64,000 nt of DNA, from the NCBI RefSeq assembly GCF_019097595.1, contig NC_080731.1, forward strand, positions 13,688,071 through 13,752,070, written 5' to 3'. This document shows positions 1 through 18,938 of the stretch, one piece after another. The notes beneath the pieces were generated by a model that was not told where the DNA came from, did not search any database, and worked only from the letters and a program-made list of their open reading frames with translations. Position 1 is the stretch's first letter. Every line of letters begins with the position of its first letter. The position numbers and the translations under genes are program-made. The DNA is from Hemibagrus wyckioides (taxonomy: Eukaryota > Chordata > Actinopteri > Siluriformes > Bagridae).

Positions 1-542
1 TAAAACACAGCCCTAATAATAATCAATCTGCATGAAAGGCCTGCTCATTTGTATTCCAATATCATCATGATCCCCAAACCTCAAACTTTAACATGCTGTT
101 TAGTTCTGCATGTACAGAGCATGTACAAATATGGCATTTTAGTTGCAGAATGAATTTATTTACTGAAGTGCAGAGTGAATTATGAAAGAAATAGTCACTT
201 CTCCTAAGGCACTTCTCCTAAGAAGTCCTCTGTGTCCTCCATAGTGCCTTATGAATCTTTAATGAGACTTTAATCCTCTTTAAATATTAGCTTTATTTAT
301 AGCTTCGCCGGCTATGTTTGATGTAGCAGTTATTTTAATTAATTACCACAGTCATTATCACAATTATTTGCACAGTTGCACAGCGATTCCTGGTGTGTCT
401 GTTTGCATGCTGCATCTTTTACCCATTTTTATGTTAATGTGTCGTCTTGTGAATACACCTGTATCTGGGTATAGTGTGTGTTTATGTTTCAGACAGGCTA
501 GTGAGTTAGCTATTCAACAGTTTCTCATTTTCTTGCTTGCAG

Positions 543-548
543 GGCTAA
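543..548 (+). CDS. olfm1: olfm1 alternative terminal exon 'Z' (Gly-stop)
   Basis: Upstream of the main propeller-encoding exons is a strong acceptor (pyrimidine tract, then ttgcttgcag ending at 542). It is followed immediately by GGC TAA, then about 350 bases and an AATAAA at 886. The next constitutive exon starts in phase 0 (GCC), so a transcript using this acceptor would end in a single glycine. From recall, mammalian OLFM1 short isoforms (AMZ/BMZ, pancortin-3 and -4) end exactly this way: the alanine at the exon junction becomes glycine and the rest is missing. Position, phase, two-codon content and polyA signal all agree. This is inference by homology; splicing itself is not seen. Confidence 0.75.
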   Translation, partial: G

Positions 549-885
549 AATTATGAATTATGAATATCAAAGCTGCAGAGACTGAAGAGCAAGTTCAATC
601 CCATTGTAATCCCGAGCTGGTCTACTGAAACTTTGCACCATTTAGTTTATTTTAAGCCAATAAGCACTTTTAAAGCTCCATGTTGCGCTCTTTCTGTGCA
701 TGCCATTGTAGAAGCATTCCATTACTAAATATTTATTTATGTTATGGTGAATTTCTTCCGTGTCTTTCCTCATTCAGGTTTGTTAATGCACATTTTGTTA
801 CCAGGGGAACAAAGTAATGAGTAAACAATGTTGTATGTGATGCAAAGCATGTAATCACTTAAGACATTGCATTTTAAACATTGAA

Positions 886-891
886 AATAAA
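886..891 (+). terminator. polyadenylation signal for the short olfm1 isoform
   Basis: AATAAA in an AT-rich context, about 340 bases after the Gly-stop exon start and 200 bases before the next coding exon. It is followed by a T/G-rich stretch (ttgttctttgtgtactg), as expected downstream of a cleavage site. It would end the coiled-coil-only transcript. Confidence 0.6.
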
Positions 892-1063
892 GGAGTTTTA
901 ACAATTGTTCTTTGTGTACTGAGGAGTTGTTTTATGATTCTTTCGATATGTCATATCCCACATCTGCGTTAGGCACACACTGCACTCAGGCTAGGTTAGA
1001 CAGAGAGGGCATGTCAGGGCCAGATAGGTGTTTGGACAGGACGGTTGCACACATGCCTACTGA

Positions 1064-7265
<6,202 letters not shown>

Positions 7266-8225
7266 ACCCTGTCTGAGTGACCTTCTCAAGCCACGTGAGA
7301 TGTAGATCTAAAGAAGTACTGAAGAGTAGAAAAATAACCAGTGGTTGTTCAATAAAAGAAGACGTCAAAATATATTCAAAGTAATATTAGGCAATGATAT
7401 AAACAGCTGCCAAAAGGTTATGCCTTTCTTTTTTAATATTTGGACACTGAGGTCACACTTTCTTTGATTGTGTTCTGAATTTTGTATCACAGAGTACTTG
7501 TACAGCTTTGTCTATGAATATGAAATAAAGCATCCTATTGGCAGAGAGAAACAGAGAGATGTCGTATGATGCAGAAAGGAAGACGTTACTGTTTATTTAC
7601 ACAATCATAGCCTTTGTATCAAAAGCAATCGATAACCTTTCAACACCAACTAAAGATATGAAGGCACCGACTGTTGGAGGAACCCTGTTTTAAAAAAAAA
7701 AACAACAAAAAACAATATTATTGTGGTTGTATGTACCGTTCTGATTTTCTCAAGTTTTGCATGGACATTTGATAGCACTGAGGTTCACATGGATGTATGT
7801 ATTTCCCAGTAATATGGCACATGTATATGAAAAGGAGGGTAGATTAGCAATGGGGTTGCATTATTTGCTGTGTTTTATTTATGTCTACTTTTCATTGACA
7901 TTAACTGTGCATATGAAATTTTTGTGTCCATAGAATTTAAAGTTTTTATTTGGTAGTTTGGAATGTAACCAAAAAAAAAAAAAAGGAATTTATCAAAACA
8001 ATATCTATGTCAGCAAAAAAAAAAGTATTACAATAGAATGTATCAAAAATGTATTTATGAGATAGCAGTCTATACTTTGATTGTATTTCAAAATTGACTT
8101 CACATATCAACTGTCTTCGTAGTTTAGAAGAGATTGATGGTGGCATCTAAAACTGTTGCGCTTGCATATGTGTTGTATCTGCAATGTGATTAATATCAAT
8201 AAAACCAATCTTTATTTTACATGTG
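7266..8225 (+). other. olfm1: olfm1 3' untranslated region
   Basis: Non-coding AT-rich DNA after the olfm1 stop. Two candidate polyadenylation signals are present: AATAAA at 7524-7529 and AATAAA at 8198-8203, the latter followed by T/G-rich sequence. The distal one would give a 3' UTR near 0.95 kb. Poly-A tracts near 7690 and 7970 are internal. Confidence 0.55.
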
Positions 8226-9556
8226 CCTTGTCATGGCTGGGAAAAAAACAAAAAAATGTAAAATAAACAAAACAAAAATAAATAATGAAGTGCCAAAAAA
8301 TGAACCTAGTACATGAAGAAAAAAAAAAAATTTTCTTAAAGTGTCAGCAAATAAAATCATAGTCATGTCCCTAATTTGGAGATGAAAACCTTTCCCAAGA
8401 TCTAAGCTAGTCCCAAAATCTCAGGGGATGAAAAGATTAGCCTGAAAAGTCTGATGGAAAAATGACTAACCTGAATGATTTCTTCTAGCAGCTATGCCAG
8501 AATGTGATGACCTCATCTGCTAGACCACGGGGAAACAGCTGATCAGGAAACAGACCCAGGCTGTGTCGTGTAAGACAAAGTGCCTCATTAGCCATGTGCA
8601 GTACCCTAAAGGCGAAATAAAATTGAATTGTCTGGGCTTCCTGTGTTACAGCAATGTGAGCATCAATTTTTCCCAGTAACCTCTAAAAGTGTCCAGCTTT
8701 CTGGGCAGCAAACCTCAGATTTGAATGGGTTTTTCTCTTTCTTTATTTTTCTTTTGAAATAAAAGAATCATCAGCAAAAGTGCAGCTTCAGCAGAGATCT
8801 CATCTTGTTGGATATTACCTGCCCCCTGTGATATTATGTAGCATTTTGACATCTCGAATAATTGAGCTTTACACAAGGTGAGTGTTCATACCCTTAGAAT
8901 TTATTTCTTGTTTTCTTTCTATCAGATCAGAGAAGACAACATTTCATAATTTCAGTAGCAGAAATGCATTTTAGAAACATTTTGCTCAACATTTTTAAAG
9001 AGTACACAAGGGCAAGATGTATGCCCTAGCTGTATTCAATATGAGAGTTTGATTGAAATGTGACGTGGGTCTTAACCTCAGCCTACATGCAGAATTTCAA
9101 TCAGGAGTGGAGTTCTACACTTTATTTTGAGAGTGACCTTACAGAATTAGTTTGCAGCCTCACCCTCAGAAATAATACAGGCTTTAAATAACATCCTCAC
9201 TGCAACCTCCATACTGAAGTAGTTACCCTCTTTGATGCACATTTTAGTAAGTTAAACTCTAATTACATCAGTTTTAACCTGCGTTTTGCTTGGACTAAGG
9301 ATCAGTATACAAATGGATACAGTGGATCACTATATCCAAACAAGATTGCAATATAAACCCCTGTTTCTTTGCATATTGATTATTTGGAAGCTATATATGG
9401 CTTTGAACTAGTTGCAGAAGTGACAAGAGACTTAAGAGCCCAGTACAATTTAATAAACTTGAGACAGAAAGTCAAAGGTGAATTTGGCTTAAGCTCAAAT
9501 TTTCTTTTAAATAAATTCCTTAAAATGCCACTTGGCAGATTTATTTATTTAGTCAT

Positions 9557-9842
9557 TCTTTCTCAGCCACCACTTTATCCTGGTCAAGGTCATGCTATAA
9601 GGAAAAAATACACCCTCAATCACAAGGCACCATGCACTCACTCATTCACATCAAGGGAACAATTCAGAGTAGCAAAATACCAGTCCAAGTACCACCATTT
9701 AGAGAGGCAGGAAAAAACAGGATAACCCAGAAAAAACTCATGCAGAGACAGGGAGAATATACCAAACTCAAACAGCCAGCAACCAGAGGTCAGGCTCGAA
9801 CCAGGGAGCCTGGAGCACTTCGGCAGAGATTTTACCGGCAAT
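9557..9842 (+). repeat. dispersed teleost repeat copy
   Basis: Shows the full series of landmarks of this family in order: 'ccactttatcctggtcaagg', 'atacaccctcaatcac', 'caattcagagtagc', 'agagacagggagaatat', and the tail 'ctcgaaccagggagcctgga'. From recall such copies are abundant in catfish and related fish genomes; their autonomous partner is unknown to me. Confidence 0.6.
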
Positions 9843-11686
9843 GAATTCTTCGTAGAATAAATGCAATCAATATGTGTCCAAAAACCTTTTTTTCCAAGTC
9901 TTTTCAAGCTTGCTGTCTTGGTAGCTGCATGCAAAGTCAGTATTAGCCTTGATATGGTCTGTTTAGTATTTAGTGCTTATGGTTATGCACAATGAGACAT
10001 AAGCGACCACCCACTGAACATATTCTAGCCGATAAAATCCATGTGCACCTGTTTAGGAAATCAGACCTGCAGTTTTTAACAATGAAATAGCGGCTGCAAC
10101 AAGAGAAACATTAGTAAATCTGCCGCATAATCATTACCTAATAGATGCAGATGGTGTTCTGACCATGAAACTGGAGCCAATAAGTCATTATATTCCCTGG
10201 AGGCGAAATTCATTACTATGAAAAATGCTTGTGGATTATATAATCAGTGCTTTTATTCATTCACTCTCTGACCTTTTAACTGAAAACAACAGGACTGATA
10301 TTTAATAACCGTAATCTCTGAAGTGTCCAGTCAAGCTGAAAATTCTTATGTTCTATCAAGCTTATCAGGCAGAAAAACACAGCTGCTCACTTATCTGTTG
10401 TTTCGGCTGTATATGTCAAAAACTGGGTTATTTCAGTAAAATCTGGTTGTATGCCAGTCAATGATGGATGCGAGAAAGAGGTGCACAACTGTAAAGTCAT
10501 CACAAAATAAGACAGCGGCTGGTTGTCCCTGCAGACATCCTAAATGTGCATTTATCTTTTAGACTTGGACAGCATGTAATGTCTTCCTCTGCTGTTTCCA
10601 CTCTTCAACCCAACCCCCTCCTCTCCGAATCCTTCCAGTCTATTCCCTCATGGCTAGATTTGCTTTTAACTACTGCTTTAACTGCATTTTCATAGGATGT
10701 TCTAGCCATCACATGTATTTGCTTCTAAACCTTACAAGGGCAGCTGAGCTGTGTGTTTTCTCATGTGCTCTGTTTTATTAATTAAATTCCCACATTTTCT
10801 GAGGCAATTCACTTTTACATCACAAATCATGTTTTACAGTAAGTACACTGAGGCACATTTTATGCTTCAATAAACATTGCCTTCTATTTAGTTTTATTTA
10901 TTCTTGCATTACTCTCTGTAGAACATGAGAAACAATTAAACAATTTAAAGCAAAGCCAAACATTTTCTTAAAACAAATAATATAATCAGCTTCCTATCCT
11001 CATCTTTCTATTGCGTAATGATTTTACATGCCAGATGTTTCAAACCACACTAAGTACCTTCTCGTGTCTGGCACATACACCTGAGATAAAAATTCACCCA
11101 CTGCTAATGAATATATGAGGTTTAAATCTCATCACTGCCACCAGTAACAGAGCTGCAAGCTTCAAGGTGGAAACCAGAGCATTATAACATTTTGTAAAAT
11201 ACTATTTCAGTGCAATATTTAAAAAAAACGAAAAACGTTAATGGAAAAGAAAACCCTCTTCAGAGACATCTTACGTCCGTATGAATACTGATGTGATTAG
11301 AAAACCAGAGAACTAGTGTAAATGTATTATGGTTTTCCTTGCTTATCCTACCTTATTCTTACCATCCCCCCTCTCTTCCCACCTACAGTGTGTGCACATA
11401 CCTCTGCAGCAGCCCCAGAGCAACACCTCGCCTATGACTGATAATGGCTTTCAGCAAGCTGAGCATCTGCCCTATGCTATTTTTACCCCTTATTTCCTGG
11501 TTCAGCTCTGTATTGGGGGAAGTGCTAGGGGCAACACACCTTGCAAACACAAAGACTGAAGAAGCTCCAGGCAGATGTCAGGCCTGCTGAAATCTTCCAG
11601 ACCTATTCACACTGAAAAACCTGGAAATGCAAGTCACTGAAATGCGCATTAATGATTTATTTTCATGCTACATTTCATTTTAAAGT

Positions 11687-11895
11687 CAAAGAGTGGCATT
11701 AGCACTTCACAGCTCCAGGCTCCTTGTTTGATTCAAAGCTCACATTACTGTCTGTGTGGAGCGCTCTGCATGTTTTTTCTCGTGTCTACATGGGTTTCCT
11801 CCAGGTTCTCATGGTTCTGCCCACCTGCCTATAATTTCTCCCTAGGTAAGAATGATTATCTAAATGTGTGTGTGTGTGTGGTTCCCTGTGAGGTA
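11687..11895 (-). repeat. dispersed teleost repeat copy, reverse orientation
   Basis: Minus-oriented copy of the same family: 'agcacttcacagctccaggc', 'tactgtctgtgtggag' and 'catgggtttcctccaggttc' are the complements of its 3' half. It abuts the Tc1/mariner remnant starting near 11900, so one element probably inserted beside or into the other. Confidence 0.6.
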
Positions 11896-11899
11896 TATT

Positions 11900-12230
11900 A
11901 TTATAAACATTTCCATGAAGACATGGTTTGCCAAGGTTGGAGTGGAAGATCTCAAGGGTGCTGCACAGAGCGTTGACATCATCCCCTCTGAACAGGTTTG
12001 GGATGAACTGGAATGCCGACTGAACTCCAGTCCCTCACCCAACATCAACATTCAGCATGTTTCACTAATGTTTCACATCAACAACATTTCACTAAATATC
12101 ATGCGTCTGAATAAGCACAAATCCCCACAGCCATGCTCCAAAATTGTCTCCAGAAGAGTGGAGGTTATTATAACAGCAAATGTGGACTAAACCTGGACTA
12201 GGATGATAAAAAATTCACATATAGGTGTGA
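11900..12230 (+). mobile_element. Tc1/mariner transposase remnant (3' part)
   Basis: The + strand reads as a decayed DDE-transposase C-terminus: KTWFAKVGVEDLKGAAQS, then VWDELECRL and, after a frame loss, the complement of SRRVEVIITANVD. It ends near 'catataggtgtgatg', the subterminal part of the same family found at 5082-6184. It is frameshifted, so non-functional. Confidence 0.7.
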
Positions 12231-12231
12231 T

Positions 12232-12355
12232 GTGGTCCAGGAGCTTGTTTCACAGCTGACCCTGTGCTCTGACCCCCAACTTCCTAGCAAGCTAGGATAT
12301 GTAAGGAAAAGTATTTTACTGTGCTATAATGTGTTTATGACAAACGAATGTTATA
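12232..12355 (+). repeat. 5'-truncated SINE-like copy
   Basis: The sequence 'cagctgaccctgtgctctga', 'ttcctagcaagctaggatat' and 'ttttactgtgctataatgtg' matches the body and tail of the SINE at 24183-24412. The tRNA-like head is absent. It directly follows the Tc1 remnant. Confidence 0.6.
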
Positions 12356-14223
12356 TCCATTTGATGTGTCATTTGGTATAACTTTCCAGGCTATCCCACA
12401 TTTGCACGTTTGTCCCAATTTGCACGTCTGTTGTTAGCCCTTTGCTTTAACGTCAGTTTAAATTTTAGCTCTGATTTTTAAGTACACTCCCGAATTGATA
12501 AACAGTTGTGTGTTGCTAAAGCTACATCAATTAGCACTGCCTGCATCACACAGCTTGATACTGATTCAATCCACTGAAGTCAGAAGGCTGATGTTTGATT
12601 GTCATTAATAAAAAATTCAAGCTAGAATCATTTAAATGCTGTTAAATATACTGTGACCTATAACACCAGACAATAATACTGCTAGACTGACATGACTTGT
12701 GCACTCTAAAGCCCTGTCATCTTATCAGCATGAAAGCACTTTCTGTTTTATTCTGTTTCACTGTCAACTGCAGCTGAACCGAATTAGACGATGCTTTCTT
12801 TCATCTAATATTCATTGATGTATGTTTATCTCCAAGCTCCCTGTTTTATCAAAACCTGCATTAGACCACACAGACAAAGCCAGCTGCTGCCCTATTATCC
12901 TGGTAATAGGTGCAAAATGTGAACGAGTGAAAAACTGAAAAGATGCAAATGAAATGAGTAATGATGAATGTTTCTCATTTATATGCTGCATGTCTGTGCA
13001 GTGTGGGATGTTCTACTTTCACAAGGATCCCACTCATCCATTAATTAACACCAGAATCCCATGCTCGTGGTCTTCTCATGGTTTTTGCAGAACCTATTTC
13101 AGGATCAGGAATGAAGACAAGAACATTCCTTAGTCACAAGAAGATGAATTTTAAAGACTTTAAAGCCATTACATGTCAGACTTCAATAGTACAGTGAACA
13201 AAAGTAGAACAAGAGAACTGACAGTGAAGAGAGACTTATTCCACTGGCAATTGGAGTCTTACTCTGATTTACAAAACACAGGCTCTACAGGAATAGAGAT
13301 AATGAGGTCCCTTGAATTGAATACAAATGCTGTAAGATGACTAAATCTCAACAAGCTTCCATGTCCCAAACAAGGCTCTTTATAATTGCAGTGCTACTCT
13401 CTGTGACTCCTGTTTATGCTTTTGGTGTCCATACAGCAGCAGTACACCATGCTTGATGTGTTTCTGAATATTGCATAAGCACCCTTGTGGCACAAGAACC
13501 TTGCAAACACTACAACTGCACAACTGCAACTAGGTATCCTTATGGAATATTTCAATATTTTACCCTGAGCAATGGCTTCAAAGACTGATATGAACGCAGA
13601 TTTTCAGAAAAACTCCATATAACAAATGATCTGATTTGTTTAATTCAATGAATAAAACCAAAATCATAAAATTGTTGTCTTTTGTTCAAATAGATCATTC
13701 TGTCAAGTCACAAATTAACTAGTTATTCACAAATCTAGATGAATTATATTCACGTAGCTATTAATGGTTCACAGTGATGAATTGCTGTGCTTTAATTACA
13801 TATTGGAAAGTAATTACCAGCTGTTCAGAGGGCATACAAAATGTTTGTTTCATTGGTCTTCTTAATATTGTGATTTGTTGCAGGTGGAATACAAAATGCA
13901 AACCTTATAGGTATAGTGGTGTTTAAGAATGCAATTAATCACAAAGGTTTGAGTCTTGGCAAAAGTGTAAATGTAGATAAATTATGCAAAACATTTTCCA
14001 CTTACATCAGCATATGAAGTGCAAAAACAAAGTTGGTTGTTCTAGTTCTTGGTGCACACTATTGCAATCTACAGTCTTCAAAAAGCAAAATGCTAAAAAA
14101 TGTTTAAAAAACCTACACAAGGTTTAAAATAAGCTTGGTTTTACAGCAGGCAAATTGGACAAAACTAAACATGATCATGACAGAGAGACAGACAGAGAGT
14201 AAGATCGACAGACAGACCAATCA

Positions 14224-14224
<1 letters not shown>

Positions 14225-14306
<82 letters not shown>
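14225..14306. repeat. (GATA)n microsatellite
   Basis: About 20 uninterrupted GATA units, preceded by a purine-rich GACA/GAGA stretch from about 14180. Confidence 0.97.
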
Positions 14307-15609
14307 TGTGCATATTTTGCATATTATGCAAAACCAAGGCGTTTCCTATGAATTTTCACATATATTTTATACCTTTGCATTTTTATAATATTATGAGGCA
14401 TGTTTGCAGCTATCAGCTTTGCGAATCCTCCAACGCTCTTAACCTCAAGGTCTTCAGTTATGTAGGCTTCTCTCACCAATCAATACAGCGCACTGTGCTG
14501 GATAAAGATAGTTCCAAAAGTCAATACGCAGACCAGATATAGCAAGGCCTCAAAACTGATCCTCAAAGCATTGGCCACACAATTCATCTATCTTTCAGAT
14601 GACTAGGAAAAAGAGGTAAAGGAGGCATTGAAAGACCTGTTTTTATTCATATGCTTTAGTGTCTGATTGTTGTTGAAGTGATATGAGTTTTGACATACAG
14701 TATATTACAGACTGGATGTCCTGTAAATCCTATTTTATATTTTACCTATTTTCCAAATCAATTTTCATTTGTAGCTAATACACAAAATATGAAACTGTAT
14801 CAATGAACAATAATTGGGCTTGGTTCAGTGTCTATATGTAGATCCTGATTGATAGATGTGGTATTATTACGTATATATATTCCTCACTCAGGGAAGTAAT
14901 TTGGTGATGAAGTCTCATGCCACTGACGCACCTTTCACTTACCACCAGCTTCCACTCTAACTTCGACAGGAAGAAAAGACAGAGCGGCAACAGATGCAGC
15001 TTCCCGAAAAGTAATTCCTCTTTTATCCTTCGGCATTAGTGTCAAGCTCCCACTGAGAATACAGTGATGTCTCACAGTGTGGCTCTGTGGCACAGTGAGG
15101 CTATGTTTGACAGACTGAGCTATCAGTCTCACAGAGTCCCAATAGACCCAAGTAATCAATTGGCTATTTTAGGAAGAGAAGATTTTGACAGGAAACTTGA
15201 GCTAGGGTTGAACACATAAAGTACATGACTTACTCTACATTTGGTGAAAATTAGTGTAATTGGCAGGGTTGTAAGACAGAGCTTACACATGCTTACATTA
15301 CAATTACAGTGCACTTTCAAGTATCTACCGAAAGATAAGATGCATAAGACGAAAATTAAAAACTTGTGTATTTTGAGGAAAAAGCTGAGGAATTCTGAAA
15401 AATATATTTTACCTTTAAACATGACATATTTGCTTTAAATAGGTTCACCTTTAAAAAAAAATGTTCCAATGGAAATGAATCTAAAATTCAATAAAATATA
15501 TCATATCATATCAAATATCATATATAGATTTTTTTTTTCATTTAAAATAAATGTTATTAATTCAACTGAATTTTGTTATGATTGTCTGTTTATATCTAAG
15601 AAGTGAAAT

Positions 15610-15690
15610 GTAATTACAGACCAATTCACCAGCTGTGGGTGGAGTGGAAACCTATCCCAGAAACACTGAGGCATGAAACAGGAACAGAGC
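15610..15690 (+). repeat. dispersed teleost repeat fragment
   Basis: 'tttatatctaagaagtgaaa' precedes a short fragment with 'cctatcccagaaacactgag' and 'ggcatgaaacaggaacagag', the 5' part of the family seen at 9557 and 20241. Confidence 0.45.
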
Positions 15691-16059
15691 ACTGATGGAA
15701 TTCCAGTTATAGTAAGCCACACTACTCTCAGCCTATCAAATTATTCAAACTTGGATTAAATATTAATGTTACTCAGCCTTCAGCATGAGAAGTGAGTCAG
15801 TCTCCTGCAAACTTGTGTAACATACAAAAAATGATCATTAATGTAGCCTTTAGATACCAATGGCTGTTTTGGCACCGCAGGAGGGTATTTAAAAATCTGA
15901 GCCAAAATGTAATTGTGAAGTAAGAATTAGCAAATATAACATTATCTAGCTACCAGTGTAAACTAATAAAGGTATAGAAATAAATGCTAAACCACAATCA
16001 AAAGGAAAAATGATCCCCAGCCTTCTATTATTGCAATGATAGCTCATCACATAATTCAT

Positions 16060-16250
16060 GCCATTACTAAGTCTCTTGTTCGTTGTACGCTAACCTGGAT
16101 TTTTTTTTTTTTTTACCTTCGCCTCATTTTTTGGATTTTGTCTCTGTCTAGCCCTAGTTACTCTGTCTGACGTTTTTGGATTTGTTTGTATGGACCTAAA
16201 TAAATGCTCACCTGCATGTCCACACAACCTGCTTCTGCTTCCTGACAGTT
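16060..16250 (+). mobile_element. possible LTR end fragment
   Basis: The stretch 'tttggattttgtctctgtct', 'ggatttgtttgtatggacct', 'aataaatgctcacctgcatg' and 'caacctgcttctgcttcctg' resembles the 3' part of teleost gypsy-type LTRs as I recall them, including an AATAAA. No internal retroelement coding sequence is attached, so at most this is a solo or truncated LTR. Confidence 0.4.
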
Positions 16251-16394
16251 ACAGTGATTTGCTCAATTTTTAAATACTGCAAAATCATGGAGCAGCACAA
16301 TCAGTTGCTGTAACTTTAAGTTCTGCAGAAATGTACAGTCAAAAACTGGCAAACATATTTACAGTAAAAGCTTCCATTATATAACACACATTTG

Positions 16395-16555
16395 CTCATT
16401 TGGCTGAGGCAGGGTACAACTGAGCGAAAGGTTTAAGGTCTTGTTCAAGGACCCAGACATGGCAGATTGATCGCGCTGCTATTTGAACCCACAAGTACCT
16501 ATTATAAAATCACTCAACCACTCACCTTAATAAGTGAGCCACCTCAACTAGCTGA
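16395..16555 (+). repeat. SINE/V-SINE-like repeat fragment
   Basis: 'ttaaggtcttgttcaaggac', 'atttgaacccacaa' and 'ataagtgagccacct' follow the order of a common teleost short repeat (lead-in, 'tcaagg.cc', 'tgaacc', then a closing 'ctaagc.acc' type box). Divergence is high. Confidence 0.4.
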
Positions 16556-17138
16556 ACCAGTTTGCATTGATTCAATACAATCTTTCAGTGCATGAATCAG
16601 TATAAGCTAGTGGAACTTCAGTGTTTAGGGCTCTGGCTTACAGTCTAGTTTGCCTAAAATCGACTTCCTGAATTGTCTGAATTGTTTGAGTTATTTTCAT
16701 GTTTTTGTATGTTTTTTTAAAAAAATGTTGTTGGGCTGGAAATTTAGCCGAAATCTGGCAACCCTGTTTAATGATATTCGGTGAGTAACTTTCTAGCTGA
16801 AGGGATGTGTGGCTGCTGTAATGAGCAAAGGTACACAGTTGAACATAGGTACATCTAAAAACAGTACACTCAAAATGAGCTGCTAGACTGTATGCTTAAT
16901 GACTGGATGTTGCTGAATTTCAACAGCATCACAGGCCTTTTCACAATATATATCCTGTAGTTAGAGTTATGTGTGGAACCTTTTGTCCCTTCCACACCAA
17001 AATCTATGGTCTCAAACCATGGCTGGCTTATAGACATGGTTATCTGGCTGTCTTGAGTAGGCCTAGCTATTGAGATCTAAGTATGGTAACTGATATTTGA
17101 GTGACATTAATATTTTTCAAGCATTAATTTTCATGAAC

Positions 17139-17330
17139 CTGTTGTTCAGGGTCACTGAGGGTCAGAGTGCATCCTGGGAACACTGGAAGCAAAGTGGGAA
17201 TACTCCCTGCAGGGTACTGACCTACTGACATGTGTTTGGAGGTTGAAGAACACTGAAGAACCCAGAGGAATCCTGGGGATAACATGTGAAGCTCAAGGAT
17301 TGAACTTCAAATTATTTCGCAATCACAAAC
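17139..17330 (+). repeat. dispersed teleost repeat copy
   Basis: Carries 'cagggtcactgagggtcaga', 'gcatcctgggaacactgg', 'ctgacatgtgtttggagg' and 'aacccagaggaatcctgggg'. The 3' portion reappears at 18260-18370 with the same flanking sequence, part of the duplication described separately. Confidence 0.55.
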
Positions 17331-17377
17331 ACAAATACAGGAACAAAGCCTATAATGTCAGACTTAAAAAGGCTTTT

Positions 17378-17600
17378 TAGTTATAGCACCTTCTTACCTC
17401 ATAGCTCTTATTGCACCCTGCACTACACCACATTGCCTCAGATCCTCAAGCACTGTTCAACCATCTCTCAGAGTACATGGTAGGTATGCAATAAGACTCT
17501 TCTCTCTTCTGGCACCAAGGTGGTGGAATGAACTTCCAGTCAATGTCATTTGTCACCCTGTCTTCAAAGACCACCTCATCCTGAAATACTTAAACTAGCA
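17378..17600 (+). mobile_element. LINE (L2-like) ORF2 C-terminal remnant
   Basis: One + frame reads RLFSLLAPRWWNELPVNV followed by VFKDHLIL and a stop. This is the conserved C-terminal tail downstream of reverse transcriptase in L2/CR1-type LINEs (W.elP...r....fk..Lk..L). It is only the last ~35 codons, truncated at the 5' end. It appears in unit 1 of the local duplication but not in unit 2. Confidence 0.6.
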
Positions 17601-17896
17601 ATTGTTTTTTTTTCTAATTTGTTTAAAAAAGTATTTTCTGTGTGCTATATTGCTTTCCAACAGACTTTTAGACTCATGGTATGCTTATAGTGTCACCTAA
17701 GATACCAGTATCAATGTATTTATTGATGGAGACTTTGTATGTCTCTCTGGATAAGGTGGCTTGCCAAATACCGAAAATTCAAATATAAACATGAATATAA
17801 ATCTTGCATGTTTGCACCGATATAAAAGACTTGCAAAATCTTTCCCATGAAAGTTTAAACTGTTTATAAACATTCTGATTTCATTGAAGATTTGAA

Positions 17897-18235
17897 GCAT
17901 GATGCAGTCATTTGTAATTACTACCTGAATACTACTCAGCCCATTGAGCAAATGCTTCTCAGGCTGCTGAACTCAGGCTGTTTAACTTACTGGAAACAGA
18001 GGAGGAGATAACAAACTATCCAGGATGGAAGTTTACCAATTTATTCCTGTTGAAACACATTGGCCACTGAGAATACAGGAGTGCATTTGTGATAAGCCAA
18101 GTGGGAAATCAAGGGAGCTATTCTGTTAAAAACCCTGATTAAAGACCTTGTTTTTTTAGCTCACCCTATAATGAAAGCACGTCTTGAGCCAAAAATGTTA
18201 ATTTCATCTGTATCTGCATGGCTGCCAGTCACCTA
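17897..18235 (+). repeat. local duplication, copy 1
   Basis: Starts 'gcatgatgcagtcatttgta' and runs through 'ccaatttattcctgttgaaa', 'tgataagccaagtgggaaat', 'aaccctgattaaagacctt' and 'cctataatgaaagcacgtct'. The same landmarks in the same order recur at 18939-19290. No ORF is conserved between the copies. Confidence 0.8.
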
Positions 18236-18938
18236 CTGATGTTTTTAGGTGGAGGAAGAAAACTGGAGAACCCAGAGGATTCCTAAGGAGAACATGTGAA
18301 GCTCAACACAGACAACAAACCAAGCTCAGGATTGAACCTCAAATTATTTTGCAGTCACAAACAAAACACTTGTTTTTACATGAACAGAAACAATAATGTC
18401 CTAGTACAGTTTTTTTAGTTCTATAGTTAAAATCTTGCATGTTTGTACTGTTATACCAATTTAATTTAATTTAGATGAATTTGTAACTGTAAACAATAGA
18501 AAAAATTAAACAATAGACAAAGCAGCTTTACAGAAAAATGTAAAATCAGGATATAGACTAGAAATTTACATTTTTTTTAATGTACCCCTAATGTGCAAAT
18601 AATGTGGTGAAGGTGACCAGACTAACAGGTAAACATATCCTCAGCTGGGTGACACTGGATAGTGTGATTATAAATCATTTCTCTTCTATAACTGTGTGCT
18701 ATATGGTCAACTCTTCACTGATGAAGACAAAACTGTTTGTGGCAATTGCAGTCTGAAGTCATGATCATGGTTTCTAAGTGGTGCCATCCCAGCAATCCCA
18801 TGTATCTCTAGGATGTCCATGTGACAAACAATGAGACTCCAAACAGAAGTAGGGTAACTGGATGCAGGTCTGGAGCACAAGGGGTCAGAGGTCATACCAG
18901 ACTTGCATGTTTATAAAGATACGCTCCAATGCAGCATG

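Noticed and set aside
14225..14306. Regular GATA arrays considered as CRISPR-like or regulatory arrays
   Set aside because: Simple tetranucleotide repeats with no spacers, typical of fish genomes.
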